From Diphasiastrum complanatum (Eukaryota > Streptophyta > Lycopodiopsida > Lycopodiales > Lycopodiaceae): DNA of 64,000 bases. Positions 33,306 to 44,325 of the stretch are shown piece after piece. Location: NCBI GenBank assembly GCA_029204225.1, contig CM055102.1, positions 41,689,229 through 41,753,228 of the forward strand. The letters are read 5' to 3'. The first letter of the stretch is position 1, and every line of letters starts with the position of its first letter. The translations under genes and the position numbers were made by a program. The notes under the pieces are model-generated. The model had not been told where the DNA came from, searched no databases, and saw only the letters and a program-made list of their open reading frames with translations.

Positions 33306-34470
33306 CTACCGCAACAAATTGCACCAAAAAATACAACAACATGTAAAGTATACCGTGACAACAAATTTTTCCCATCTATGAATTCGATTTTTCCACCAAG
33401 CAAGCCAGCTCTCCAATTCATTCAAGCAGTTCTCGTATGCATTGCCTATTTTCCACCATGCAATAATTTTATTATAAATCCCATCTGCAGCATCAAGATC
33501 TGTTGCATCTTGCCACTGCAAGCACAAAGCGACATGATCGTCTCTAAACATTGGCTTTATGTACTTTGTAGTGTGTTTATTCACACTATCCATAAAATGA
33601 AACAAACGCGATCTTTCTTTTCCAATCATCGGTGTGTTAGCATCATTTCCATAAACAATGCGCACAACATTCCAATTTGCTTGTGCCTCATCTGCCATAA
33701 ATCCTCGAAATGTGACTGGATCACACAAATGGCCAGACATAACGCGATTCAACAACTCCCAAAATAGCACTTGTGCTTGAACATCTTGAACTTTCATATC
33801 ACATATTGCAATACTTTGCATGGATTGGTTTCTGCAAAACAAAGTGCACAATGGATAAGCTACTTAGTTGCTATAATACTGAAAAGCAAGAAATGTAGAA
33901 ATTCATACCGTATGTCATATACATGGGCAGCCATTGTGACCTAATCTTTAATTCGGTGTACATGATCAAAACAACACCAAGATCTTGCTAGATCATTCCC
34001 TGGTTGCATTCTTTGTACAAGTTCCACTCCCAACGCTGGACCAGTAGTTGACATCTTGAAAATATGACATCTATCTGTTTTGTCATGCAACTGTCAAGGG
34101 AACAACGATCCATGAAAGAACTGATATGCACAATGTTCTTTTAAATATAGGAATGAAGTTATTTCATGGGATAGATTGACATGCTGCAATTCTTTCCTTG
34201 CCAATATTATCCATTTTTTCAGTCTGCAATAATTAACCATCAGAAAAATTAAAGATATACAGATATTTCAAGCCCAAATGACATGTTAGAGATTTATGCA
34301 TGCCCATACCTTTGATTGTTTGTAGTGGGTTTAATCAAAGACAACAATTCATCTAGCCTTGTAGAATCTATAGGAGATGTTGATGATGTTGCCAGCAAGT
34401 GATCCGAAATCAACTCTTTGGCCAAGCCCTTTAAATTCTCTTTGGTTTATGCATAATGTTCTGAGAGGCC
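33306..34470 (-). pseudogene. MULE transposase core (broken)
   Basis: The main frame (33306-33851) encodes VQAQVLFWELLNRVMSGHLC, FRGFMADEAQANWNVVRIVY, RSRLFHFMDSVNKHTTKYIK and a Trp-rich WWKIGNAYENCLNELESWLA. This is the MULE layout, with a catalytic Asp in the MADEAQANW block. A further exon upstream (about 33905-34200) reads VTMAAHVYDIR. A phase-2 intron with GTATGA and TTGCAG ends joins them at about 33838-33905. Several stops occur between 33960 and 34470. The enzyme would excise and reinsert the element; here it is inactive. Confidence 0.75.
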
Positions 34471-34477
34471 TTCTTCA

Positions 34478-35289
34478 TCACCAGATCTGGTCCTTTTCCA
34501 TGTTGACATATGAATCTCCAACACCGAACTCATGATCATGGAAACCCAAGTGTATGACCATTCTAGTGTGTCTCGTGTCATTTGGAATACAATAATAAAT
34601 CTTAGCTGTACAATTCCTTGCACAGTAGGGTGGATGATTACAATGTTGACATTTCATGCTACCAACGCCACTTGAAACTAGTCTTATTGGACACCTAGTC
34701 AGCAATCTTCCAGAGAAGTGTTTGGAATTGTTCTTCTCGAACGACAACAAATAACTACAATTGATATTACGATACTCAAATGCGCCACCACACATAGATA
34801 AATGAACCACCCCTGGAAATCCCTGCATTGTGGAGGTTGTGTAGAGAATCCAGTTGTGACAGTCAAATGCTCTTTGCATGCCCTCCATGCCTGTCATGTG
34901 TGATGGTGGAAACTCAAATAGCTGATCTCCATTGTATTCTCTGGCATTTCCTTCACTTCTCTAGGAGCTCCACAAACTTCGACGATCTTTCGCAACTTGC
35001 TTGATACATGCAACATTTTGAATAGTTTTAAAATTGATATCACAAGCTGAATAACATGAGTTTTATCCACATTCATCCCTGTAATGTGAGCAACATTCTC
35101 ATCCTCACTAGAGGTGGTCAAGGTTAAATCGACCTGTTGATCCATGCTTGTTGATGGAATGATTCTTGCATATGTAACAACACAAAATGGACGGAGAATC
35201 ATGATTCCAGTGGTATGTATCACATTTCCATCTTTATCAACCAATATTGCTCCACCGAAATTAAATGAAAATACTGCTACAAAAGGCAT
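34478..35289 (-). pseudogene. MULE transposase N-terminal region
   Basis: The frame at 34894-35289 starts MPFVAVFSFNFGGAILVDKD and the next (34478-34897) contains GVVHLSMCGGAFEYRNINCS, the zinc-like series CQHCNHPPYCARNC and KIYYCIPNDTRHTRMVIHLG with FHDHEFGVGD. The last block resembles the N-terminal zinc region of plant Mutator-like transposases, which binds the terminal repeats. One frame change separates the two frames. No terminal inverted repeats or 9-bp target duplication could be placed by eye. Confidence 0.65.
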
Positions 35290-35944
35290 ATAGATTTTCT
35301 AGCTAGTACAAATCATCGTTGCTCCAGTGGAATTTAAATAAATTTTGGCTACATCATTAAGATGATGGGATTTAGCGTGCCCAAAGTTATCATCTATAGT
35401 TAAGAGGCCATCCTATCGATTTTGAAAATTCTGCTATCCAGGTAAGCTATCCACGTCCTATGATTTGGCTGTGTGCCACATTAATAACTTTGGTGCTATT
35501 TCTCAAGAGAAGACACTTAACATGTAGAAAATAAAAATCAAAGGACAGGCCTAATGGCTAACTTGTCAGTCAATCAATGTTCATAAAGAAAACAAAAAAA
35601 AGACGTAAAACTAATTTAACATAAGTGATGGTCCCATTTGACGAAGCACTTTGCTGGGTTTATATACTTAACATAGAAATATACTTAACAAATACATGGT
35701 AAGAGTTCACTATATGAGCCTCAATATACATCTAAGGGTTGCACACTCGAGCACGTTTTTTGAGATGAAGTGTAAACTCTAGAGCATCAAAACTCTAAAC
35801 TGAACTCTTTGAGTGTTTTGGATTCTTAGAGTTCTTGGAGTGTTTTCGATTCTCAGAGTTCTTGGAGTCCTTCAATCCTGTTTAAGCTCTAGTTTGAGGT
35901 AAGAAATTCCAAGCTATTTTTCCTGCCTTGCGAGCTCAAATGTA
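35290..35944. other. Unassigned spacer
   Basis: No gene seen. It contains a short direct repeat near 35815-35870, where CTCTTTGAGTGTTTTGGATTC and a similar AGAGTTCTTGGAGTG unit alternate two or three times. This may be part of the right end of the MULE or of the foldback element. Confidence 0.3.
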
Positions 35945-35947
35945 ATG

Positions 35948-36325
35948 GCATTCCATCGAACTTCTTGCGACCTGCAGCCAGGCAAAAATTTTTTGCCTGG
36001 CTGCAGCTCACAAGAAGTTTGATGGAATGCAAATTGCTCTACAGCCAGCAAAACTTTTTTGCCTGGCGCATTGCTCGCAAGCAAAAAAATTTGCCTAGCT
36101 GCAGCTCGCAAGAAGTTCGATGGGATGCTTTTTGCGAGCTACAGCCATTACCATTTGCATCGAGTGAGCTTGGGGAAGCAAATGGCAGAGCGAAGAGCTC
36201 CGCCCTCCCATTTACTTTTGCTTGGATATAAACCATGATCTCATTATGGATGCAATGTGCCATGCAAAAAAATTTTGCCTGGCTGTAGAGCAATTTTTTC
36301 TTGCCTTTGAAATCAGAGACTAGAA
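35948..36325. repeat. Foldback/MITE-like nested inverted repeats
   Basis: 35948-36030 is an 83-bp near-perfect palindrome with arms of about 41 bp and four or so mismatches. Its core is CTGCAGCCAGGCAAAAA and the complement. A further direct copy of one arm lies at about 36094-36127, and the GCCAGGCAAAA core recurs inverted near 36055-36070 and 36262-36285. The layout fits a foldback transposon or several MITEs inserted into each other. No coding capacity. Confidence 0.8.
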
Positions 36326-36614
36326 TTTCGTGGACAAGTAGGCTCTTTCTTCAAGATAGGGAGGGTAGTGAAATTTCGTTTTCTATTTCTAGATCTAACA
36401 TCTAAATAAGAGGGACTACAGATTCCTCTTTTTCTCACCCATAAGAGAGTGCAGCGGAAATGTGGCAATGTGTCTGTTACCTAACCTCTGTTAGACAAAC
36501 AGTCATCTTTGGTGTCTATGTCAGACACTGCATTTTGAACCTGGGAGTTTTGGCAATGCGTCAATATTTGATAATGTCATTGATAATCTGTCATTGATAA
36601 TGCATCATTGAGAT

Positions 36615-36700
36615 GTAGTCAGGCAAAAAAAATTTCCCTGGCGAGCAATGCGCCAAGCCAAAAAACTTTGTCTGGTTGGAGCTCACAAGAAGGCTCCAAG
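36615..36700. repeat. Second copy of the foldback repeat core
   Basis: The same vocabulary occurs 300 bp further on (GTCAGGCAAAAAAAATT, GGCGAGCAATGCGCCA, GAGCTCACAAGAAGG), more diverged. It probably marks the other end of the foldback element or a separate copy. Between them (36330-36610) is a TGATAATGTCATTGATAATC-type short repeat near 36570. Confidence 0.6.
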
Positions 36701-36779
36701 TAGCCTAGCATGAGTCTGTGACAATGAGTCTGTTGCCTAGCATGCATGCATCTGTGGCAATGCGCATGATTTGTCTGGT

Positions 36780-37268
36780 GTGTTACAAGCAAGATCTGTC
36801 AACAAAACATAAGACTAAGCATCATAAATGTCTCAACTCGGCTAGAGAGAGAAAATAGAAAATACAAAACTCGTGTAAAGAGAGAGGGCACAAAGAGCTT
36901 GTCTCTAAATTTGCATTACACACAAATTTCATCATTTTCTCAATGAGAGTACATCACATATATATAGATCCATGGACTCTCCTCCTACTTTGAGTTGAAT
37001 TGGAGTCATGAATCCACCTCTCAAGCTATCTAGACTTATTCAAGCCACCTCACTATGTCTAATTGTGCCACCTAGCCTTTTCATGCATTAAATGTGGCAT
37101 GTAAAGTACAAATGGCAATTCCTATGGTAGCTCGAGTTTCTACTTCTACCTACCTTGAATATTTTATTCTAAGATGGGTCTTTACTAAGCCAAAAGAGCT
37201 TAATTCATCTTTGGCATTTTTAGGACCCCTACTCACAACATTAGATAGACTTTTCCGATATTTTGACA
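36780..37268 (-). repeat. LTR of minus-strand Copia-F (left edge uncertain)
   Basis: In element orientation it starts TGTCAAAATATCGG directly after the purine tract TTTTAGGAGGAG. The far end is placed near 36780 only because a TGTT occurs there. A CATATATATAG box at about 36957 could be its promoter. Confidence 0.65.
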
Positions 37269-37286
37269 CTCCTCCTAAAAATGTAT

Positions 37287-38871
37287 CTAATGTGGATCAA
37301 GCATTGATCTTGAGATAAGACCAAGATTAGATCTATGCTTTGAGAAGGCACTTTTGCAAAGTGGCTTCGTCAGAAGATCAGCAATACATGAAGATGTGTC
37401 GACGTGTTCCAAGTTGATTTCACCTCCAATGAGCTTTTCCCTTACAGAATTATGTGCCACTTTTATATGCTTGCTTCTTGCATAAAAAATAGGATTGTTT
37501 GCAAGAGCTTGTGCCGATATGTTGTCACATTTGATCAAGGGAAGATCATCCTCTTTGATGCACTTTAGCTCCATGATTAACCTCTTGATCCAAAGCACCT
37601 CTTTAGTTGTTGTAGTGAGTGCTTTATACTCGGCCTCACAAGATGATAGGGATATGGTATCTTGCTTCTTTGAAAGCCAAGACACAAGATTGCCTCCAAG
37701 AAAGATAGTATATGCATTAATGGACTTTCGATCCATTTTATCACTTGCAAAATCGGAATCCGAATAGCCAACAATGGTTAGATCTTCATTCTTGTACAAT
37801 AAACCATAATCTTGAGAGGAAGATACATATCTTAGAACTCTGTTGGCCATCTTCCAATGTTGGATCTTGGGATCTTGCATAGATTGACTCAATTTGTGCA
37901 CACAATAGCTCAAATCGGGTCTAGTGATAGTAAGCCAAATTAAAGAGCCTATAAGACTCCTATAAAGTGTGACGTCGTCGAAGGATCTTTCACCACCTTT
38001 AATAGGATCTTTTACATCTTGCTCCATGGGAGTATCTATGCCTTTACAATTTTGCGTATTGAATTTTTTCAACATAGGAAAGACATATCTAGATTGACAA
38101 ATAAAAGCATACTCTTCATGAAAATCAATCTCAAGGCCCAAAATGTAATAGATCTCTCCTAGATCTTGCATTTTCAAATTCTTTTCCTAATGCATCTTTG
38201 GTTTCCTGAACTAGCAGCAAGCAACTTCCACTAAGAATAATGTCATCTACATAGATTAGAAGAATGACAATATTACTACCATCAAACTTTAAGTACATAG
38301 AAGGATCATAGTCACTAAGCACAAATCCTAATGAAAATAGAAAGTTGTTGAGTCTTGAATACCATGATCTAGGTGCCTGCTCCAAGCCATAAAGACTTCT
38401 AAATAGCAAACACACCTTAGATTTATCCTTGATAAATCCTTGAGGCTGTTCCATGTATATCTCCTCCTCAAGATAGCCATTCAAAAAAGCGTTGGAGACA
38501 TCAAGTTGAAACAGTTTCCACTTAAAAAATAAGGCAAGAGAGATTATGATTCTTATTGTCACCATCTTTGCTATAGGAGCAAAGGTTTCTTCATAGTCAA
38601 GGCCATATATTTGTGCAAAGCCTTTAGCACATAATCTTGCCTTGTACTTGTTGATGGAGCCATCATGATTGTACTTTATCTTGAACACCCACTTGCATCC
38701 AATAATATGCATGTTAGGTGGTGGATCCACTAGCTCCCATGTGTGGTTGGTGATCAAGACATCATATTCAATCTTCATGGCCTCATACCACTCCTTGGTA
38801 TTGAGGGCTTCTTGGACATCTTTGGGCTCCTCTTGAGAAACAAAATTAGCATAAGTGGAATCAAGATCCAC
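37287..38871 (-). pseudogene. Copia-F reverse transcriptase and RNase H
   Basis: Two overlapping frames (38131-38871 and 37287-38177) cover CKWVFKIKYNHDGS, DYEETFAPIAKM, QLDVSNAFLNGY, LYGLEQAPRSWYS, the catalytic IYVDDIILSG, and RNase H SDSDFASD, SSCEAEYKAL and LIKCDNISAQ. They end in ADLLTKPLCKSAF. The frame change at about 38150 lies between the YVDD box and LGLEIDF. The domain is closest by eye to Copia-B and Copia-A, so it belongs to the same broad lineage. Confidence 0.87.
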
Positions 38872-39421
38872 TTTTTTCCTTTGTCATCATAAGTGAGACT
38901 CTTAGGCTTGGATCTCTCCCTCATGGATCCTCTAGGAGTGAAAATCCGAGGACTTCCATCTTCAAATCTTGACTCCTCCATATGTTGATTGTCTTCAATA
39001 ACAAAAGGTGATAGATTTTGAGGTTGCTTGATCTCGGCCCCTCCAAGATTGGACTTTTCTTCTTCATGAAAAACTACATCTCTACTATCAATTACTTTAG
39101 AAGTAGAGAGCATGTAGATTCAATAGGCTTTCTTGTTGGATGAATATCCAACCATTACTCCTTTGCTTGCACAAGGATCATCCTTCTTTCTAGTTTCCAA
39201 GGGAATATGGACAAAACATATGCATCCAAATATTCTAAGGTGATCAACCTCAAGTTTTTTCAAATAAAGTGCTTCATATGGTGACTTTCCTCCAAGTGCT
39301 ACATGAGGGAGTCGATTGCAAACACCATAGACTTTGAAGCTAGAAGATATACCCAAGTAAATCTAGTGAAATCATCAATGAAAGTTACAAAGCAAGTAGC
39401 ACCACCCTTGCTCATCCGAGT
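38872..39421 (-). pseudogene. Copia-F integrase with core deletion
   Basis: The minus strand reads GGATCFVTFIDDFTRFTWVY at about 39340-39400, then after ASKSMVF jumps directly to CNRLPHVALGGKSPYEALYL. In intact copia integrases about 110 residues lie between these points, holding the second Asp and the Glu. Those are missing here, so this is an internal deletion near 39310. The linker (38775-39113) has PRGSMRERSKPKSLTYDDKG. The element ends at about 39421 against plus-strand Copia-G. Confidence 0.8.
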
Positions 39422-39422
39422 G

Positions 39423-40755
39423 TCGGGACTTAGTAGAACCACCAATTGGCAAGAAACCCATTGGTTGCAAATGGGTATACAGAACTAAGTACCATGCAGA
39501 TGGAAGTATAGCAAAGCACAAGGCAAGATTGGTGATCAAAGGGTATGCACAAAGTAAAGGCATTGACTATGAGGAGACCTTTGCACCAGTATGTAAGTGG
39601 AATACTCTACGTCTACTTGTTGCTTTAGCTTCACATTTTGGTTGGCCTTTGCATCAGATGGATGTGAAATCTGCTTTTCTAAATGGTGAGTTAGAAGAAG
39701 AGGTGTTCATGGATCAACCTGAAGGATTTGTAGCAAAAGGACAAGAAAATAAAGTATGTCGCTTGAAGAAAGTGCTTTATGGTCTTAAACAGGCACCACG
39801 TGCATGGTATAGTAGGATTGATGCCTACTTTTGTTCAAAGGGGATGGTGAGAACACATTCTGATCCAAATCTATATGTCTTATGCTTTGATGGTATGGTT
39901 GCTTTGATTGCTCTTTATGTTGATGACTTGATCATTACGGGAAATAATCAAGAGATGATAGACATGATCAAGAAAGACCTCATAGAACAATTCGAGATGA
40001 CAGATCTCAGTCTGATGCATTATTGACTTGGAGTAGGGGTGTGGCAAAAAGGACACGAAGTGGGTTCAACACAAGTAAAGTATATCAAAGAGTTGTTGCA
40101 GAGGTTTAGGTTGCAGGATTGCAAACCAGTGAATACTCCTATTGAACCAGGTAAAAAGCTTTCTAAGCTTGATGAGTCACAATCATTTGATGCTACGCTG
40201 TATAGGCAGTTAGTAGGGAGCTTGATTTACCTTACCACGACTAGACCAGATATATGCTATGTTGTTGGTATTGTAAGTCAGTTTATGGCAGCACCTACAG
40301 AAACGCATTGGAAGGTAGCTAAGCGCATTCTACATTATGTAAAAGGCACTTCAAACTATGGCTTGATTTACAGAAAGCATGAGGGTTTACCTGAGTTTTG
40401 TGGCTATGTGGATGCGGATTGGGGAGGTGACTATGATGATCGTAGATCCACCACAGGGTATGTATTCCAACTTTGTGGTAGTTGCTTTTCCTGGTCTAGT
40501 AAGAAGCAAAGTGCAATTGCTCTATCCACCACAGAAGCAGAGTATAAGGCAATGTGTAGTGCAGCACAAGAAGCTATATGGTTGAGAGAAATCTTGGAAG
40601 AAGTTGGCATGAAGCAAAAAAATCTTACAATTTTATATAGCGACAGTCAGAGTGGCATTCAGCTAGCAAAGAGTCCAGTGTTCCATGCAAGAACCAAACA
40701 CATTGAGATTCAGTATCACTTTATACGTGAGAGGCTGTTGAGTTTGAGGGAGTAG
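39423..40755 (+). pseudogene. Copia-G reverse transcriptase and RNase H (5' truncated)
   Basis: The fragment begins GKKPIGCKWVYRTKYHADGS and runs through DYEETFAPVCKWNTLRLLVA, QMDVKSAFLNGELEEEVFMD, LYGLKQAPRAWYS, LYVDDLIITGNN, a TGA at 40024, VDADWGGDYDDRRST, STTEAEYKAM and HIEIQYHFIRERL. Apart from that one stop and the missing ends, the domain is well kept. It abuts Copia-F head to head at its 5' end, and a gypsy gag fragment at its 3' end, where it is cut before the pol tail. Confidence 0.87.
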
Positions 40756-40756
40756 G

Positions 40757-41065
40757 AGTATGGGTGGATGGATATTCGTCGTCAAATCCCTCATCCTCTT
40801 CCCTGATGGCATCTTCCATAGCTTCTTGCAGAGTAGCGTACTGCTCCTGTTGTTTCAGTTCTCTTCTGATGTTTCATGGTAGACCGGCTAGGAACCACAT
40901 GATTACCGCATGATTGGGAGTTAAAGCTGAACTGCAGTCGAATCGTAGATGTTTGACCCGCTCAATATAGTCCCTGACCCTTTCTCATTTTCCCATCTTG
41001 ACTTTGCTCAGCAGGAGAAACAGATCTACGAACAAGCTTGTGAAATCTACGGCAAACAGATAAAG
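40757..41065 (-). pseudogene. Gypsy gag fragment
   Basis: On the minus strand a capsid piece reads VRDYIERVKHLRFDCSSALT, NHAVIMWFLAGLP, a TGA where Trp is usual, then NIRRELKQQEQYATLQEAME. This is the retrotransposon gag pattern ending in an acidic tail (REEDEGFDDEY). Two stops are visible. No neighbouring gypsy domains are present. Confidence 0.7.
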
Positions 41066-41169
41066 TTGATATTGTTGCTGAGCCATCACTAATAAGGACA
41101 TGGGAAACAACATCAACTTTTCTGCAGATGTCTGTTCGCCATAGATTTCACAAGCTTGTTCGTAGATCT
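41022..41169. repeat. 38-bp inverted repeat at end of gypsy gag fragment
   Basis: 41022-41059 and 41132-41169 are inverse complements over 38 bases with two mismatches, separated by 72 bp. Both include ACAAGCTTGT. It may record an inverted duplication formed when the gag fragment was rearranged. Confidence 0.8.
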
Positions 41170-41459
41170 AGAGGAAGCAGATGGGATCTGATGATCCGTA
41201 GTATTCTGGTATTTCCATCGGTGGTGCTCTCCGGACTGCTTGCAAGGGAGCGACAGGTATGGGTAGGCCCATTGGTTCCATTGGCGATGGTTCTGGTTCT
41301 GCCTCTTGTTGCGCAGTTGCTAATCTGGAAGGTGTGGTGCTTGATTTGCTATCCTTCTTGCTACTGATCGTCCAGATCTCAGATTCATTCGATGGTGGGT
41401 TCCAAAGTAGTTGGATCTTGCTTGCACAATGGGATGCAGTTTGGATCTTTAGGATCTGA

Positions 41460-41990
41460 TCAATCTGATCGGCCGGAAGTGAAATTTAGACCTTTTATAG
41501 TGGTTTTTCCTTGATAACTTCTTACTCCTTGCACTGATTGACCTGAGATTTTGACAGTAGCTGGATCTGGTGCAAATCTTTCTATTGATCTAGTCTGCTT
41601 GAGTTTGTTCATTCTTGAAAGTTTGTAACTTTTTCTTGCTTCTTCAGAGATGAGAATTCCTTGAAGAGTCTCCAAATTGGGCAACTCCTCCTTTATGGCA
41701 AAGGATTGAACAAGATTATCATAGTCTTCTTTTAAGCCATTAAGAATGACTTGTACAAGCTCATCTTGATTGATTGTGACACCAACACAAGCAAGCTCCC
41801 TATGAAGATCTTTTACTCTTAGAACATGATAAATAGACTTAAGTGCATCCCAAGCTTCTTTAGTAGTGGTGCAAGATCCTATTTCTCTTAGAATCTCATT
41901 AGAGACATTCATCTTAATGAAATGTAGAGCCATCCTAGCTCTCTTTCTATGCTTTGGTATTTCAAGTTGTGTTGGATTATTTTCCTTCTT
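41460..41990 (-). pseudogene. Copia gag fragment with internal deletion
   Basis: The minus strand reads KHRKRARMALHFIKMNVSNE, REIGSCTTTKEAWDALKSIY and then directly HVLRVKDLHRELACVGVTIN. Compared with Copia-A and Copia-B about 25 residues between KSIY and VLR are missing without loss of frame. GLKEDYDNLVQSFAIKEELP and LISEEARKS follow. No knuckle is visible. The fragment stands alone. Confidence 0.8.
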
Positions 41991-43255
41991 ACCAATCGAC
42001 TAGTCAGTTTTAATCTTCATCTATTGTTTATCTAGTTTTGTGGATTTTCCTGTGTGTTTACACAGTCTGCAAAATTACACAGAGTTTACAACAGTGTTTC
42101 TTTTTCGCCTGTCAAGAATCCCGTTGAAAAATACAGCTTCTCCTTTTTTTCATTTTTCGCCTAACAGAATTCTCGTGTAAAATCACAGTGTTGCATTTTT
42201 CGCTTTTGTCAAAGAGCCTCAAATGTTAAGAAAATGACTCTGACATAGTGTGGGACAACCCTAAATGAGATTTAAGGGCATCCTATTCCCTTTCTCCTTT
42301 TTCGCAAAAAACTCGATAGTGTTGCCTCATGTGGCTGTTCTAGTTCATTTCTGCAGAGCTACAGTTTTGGTTCATTTATGCAGACAGAATCTTTATGTCC
42401 AATTTCACCGCTTATCAGTAGTCAATGACAAGGACCGGATGGATGCCAGTTGACCACCAGCCAACTGGCAATCGCAATTGACGATTTAATCTCTTAGTAT
42501 AAATAGTTCATATTATTTTTCTAATGATCAATCATCTAATCATCAAGATTATCAGAAGTTTTTGAGTAGTTAGCTCTCTCTCTGAAGCCTGCGAGCTTGA
42601 ACACTCCTAAGCATTTTAGCTCACTTTTTAGAGTTGTTTTAGAGATTGCTATTGCGCTACTACGTATCAGCATTGCACTTAATTCAAACTTTCATTTTAG
42701 TCGCTCAGAGATAGCATAGAGTATCCGGCTTTGATCCCAAATTATTGTACTCACTTACTTCTATTTCATTTTGAATCAATACTATCCTTTATTGCGTTCA
42801 GCTTCGTCTCATAATGTATGTGTTTTCTGGAGTTCTTCGTGACTAATTATTTGTCTGATAATTTTTGATGCTTAATTGTTTGGCTACGTAATCACTGTAG
42901 TACTGACGATTTCAAAGTTAGTTACTGTAAGTTCAAACATGATTTCTATCACTATTGTCTTGTTTGAACTTGATAGGCGTAGTCATTCATTGGAAAGATG
43001 AAGATAGTTTATTCTGCCATGCACAAAACGTTTTCTTTCTAGACACACGAATTATATTCATTCGTTTTATTTTTGACTTTTGGTACTATAAACACAAATT
43101 ATCAATTAAATTTCTAGGAATATTCTTAGATAGTCTTGGAATATTAATGTTGCTAAAAATTGACATTTGAGGACCTTGCAAGATCTATCATGACCTACAT
43201 GCATGAGAGATTGCACACTACCAAATCTATCTTGATCAACTTGGTGTTTCATGAG
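41991..43255. other. Unassigned region with a TATA box; possible LTR
   Basis: No gene recognised. A TATAAATAG box lies at 42498-42506. TTTTCGCCT-type phrases recur at about 42105, 42165 and 42210. The 42090-42900 part resembles an LTR in texture, but I find no primer-binding site or partner copy. Confidence 0.35.
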
Positions 43256-43535
43256 TGTTGGAAATCAATGATAAACTTCATTGTTACACTTCTTAGTTAC
43301 TGTTCACGATGTACTTTATTGTTGACAACTATTACCAACTGTAACTAGCTATAGGCTAGTCTAGTAGTCTACTCCTAAGTTCTTTCTCTCTCTATCAGGG
43401 TTAAGGGTTTATATGTACATTTTGCATTCAGTATGAAGTTAGTGTGATAGAGTGATATTGCGTATTCTTCTTCCCCCTCCTTACTTGGTGATTGCTTATG
43501 GTGAATGCTTGATGTTGCATATCTACCCTTTGACA
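43256..43535 (+). repeat. Copia-D 5' LTR (280 bp)
   Basis: Begins TGTTGGAAATCAATG and ends TTTGACA directly against a primer-binding site. It is clearly similar to the Copia-C 3' LTR at 21536, so one family is represented by a 5' half here and a 3' half there. Confidence 0.88.
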
Positions 43536-43547
43536 TGGTATCAGAGC
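43536..43547 (+). promoter_or_regulatory. Copia-D primer-binding site
   Basis: TGGTATCAGAGC adjoining the LTR. The 0.78-kb leader that follows (43548-44325) has no convincing gene. Confidence 0.88.
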
Positions 43548-44067
43548 TACAATAGTCTTGCATGCCTGATCAGTGGATACAACTTGTCACAGGCTCCGCA
43601 ATGAAGTGAGAAAGTCCTTCACAGGAGGTGAAAGCTTGGAGAGACAAAAATGGCTGGAAGAAATCCTTCTTGGTGTATTTTGTAGGTTTTGAAGCTCACA
43701 ATTATTAATGGGGAACAAAGACACAGTCCTGGAGGTATCAGAAAGGCCAGGGCTGCATCAAACAAATTGAAAATCTACTGAGTGAAAAGTTTTACTTAGT
43801 CTTTGTGAAAAGTGCCATTTGTCAGAGAGTTGTGCCAAGAAATCTCTCCTGTGTTTGTTTGGGGTACTACAAATCACACCAAACAATGTCTAGCACTGCC
43901 ATTTAGAGTTTTGAGACTTCATACTTTTCACATTATTGATCTCTATTTGTTTGAACGATCACTCGCTTCGCAATCTTTGCAAAGAGGAGGCGGCGTAGCC
44001 ACTGTGCCGAAGTGTAAAATCTAGAATATTCCCTTTGAAAGTTCTTATATTCTCTCTATTTTTCATA

Positions 44068-44288
44068 TCCGTACCAATATTGATTCAAGCGCGCTAGCTG
44101 AAGAGAAACCCGAGCAATCGTACATCTACATTCCAGTCCGATATCGCATGTCCGTACCAATAAGCTAAAGGGAATCTCGAGCATCGTACATCCGTGCTCC
44201 AGTCCGATATCGCATGTCCAATATCGGATCCACACGCGCAAGTTAAAGAGAATCTTGATACATCCGCGCTCCATTTTGATATCAGGTG
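44068..44288 (+). repeat. Three diverged ~70-bp tandem repeats in the Copia-D leader
   Basis: Each unit contains, in order, an AGCTGAAGAGAAACC-like or AGTTAAAGAGAATCT-like block, a GTACATC or ATACATC block, and CCAGTCCGATATCGCATGTCC or a decayed form. The units start near 44068, 44152 and 44218. They lie just upstream of gag, where packaging or dimerisation signals would be. Confidence 0.65.
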
Positions 44289-44325
44289 TACAACCAAAAA
44301 AATATCCGGACTCATCTATCCAGTA

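Noticed and set aside
33219-33767. 182-codon plus-strand frame
   Set aside because: It is the antisense of the MULE transposase core, whose frame has clear conserved blocks.
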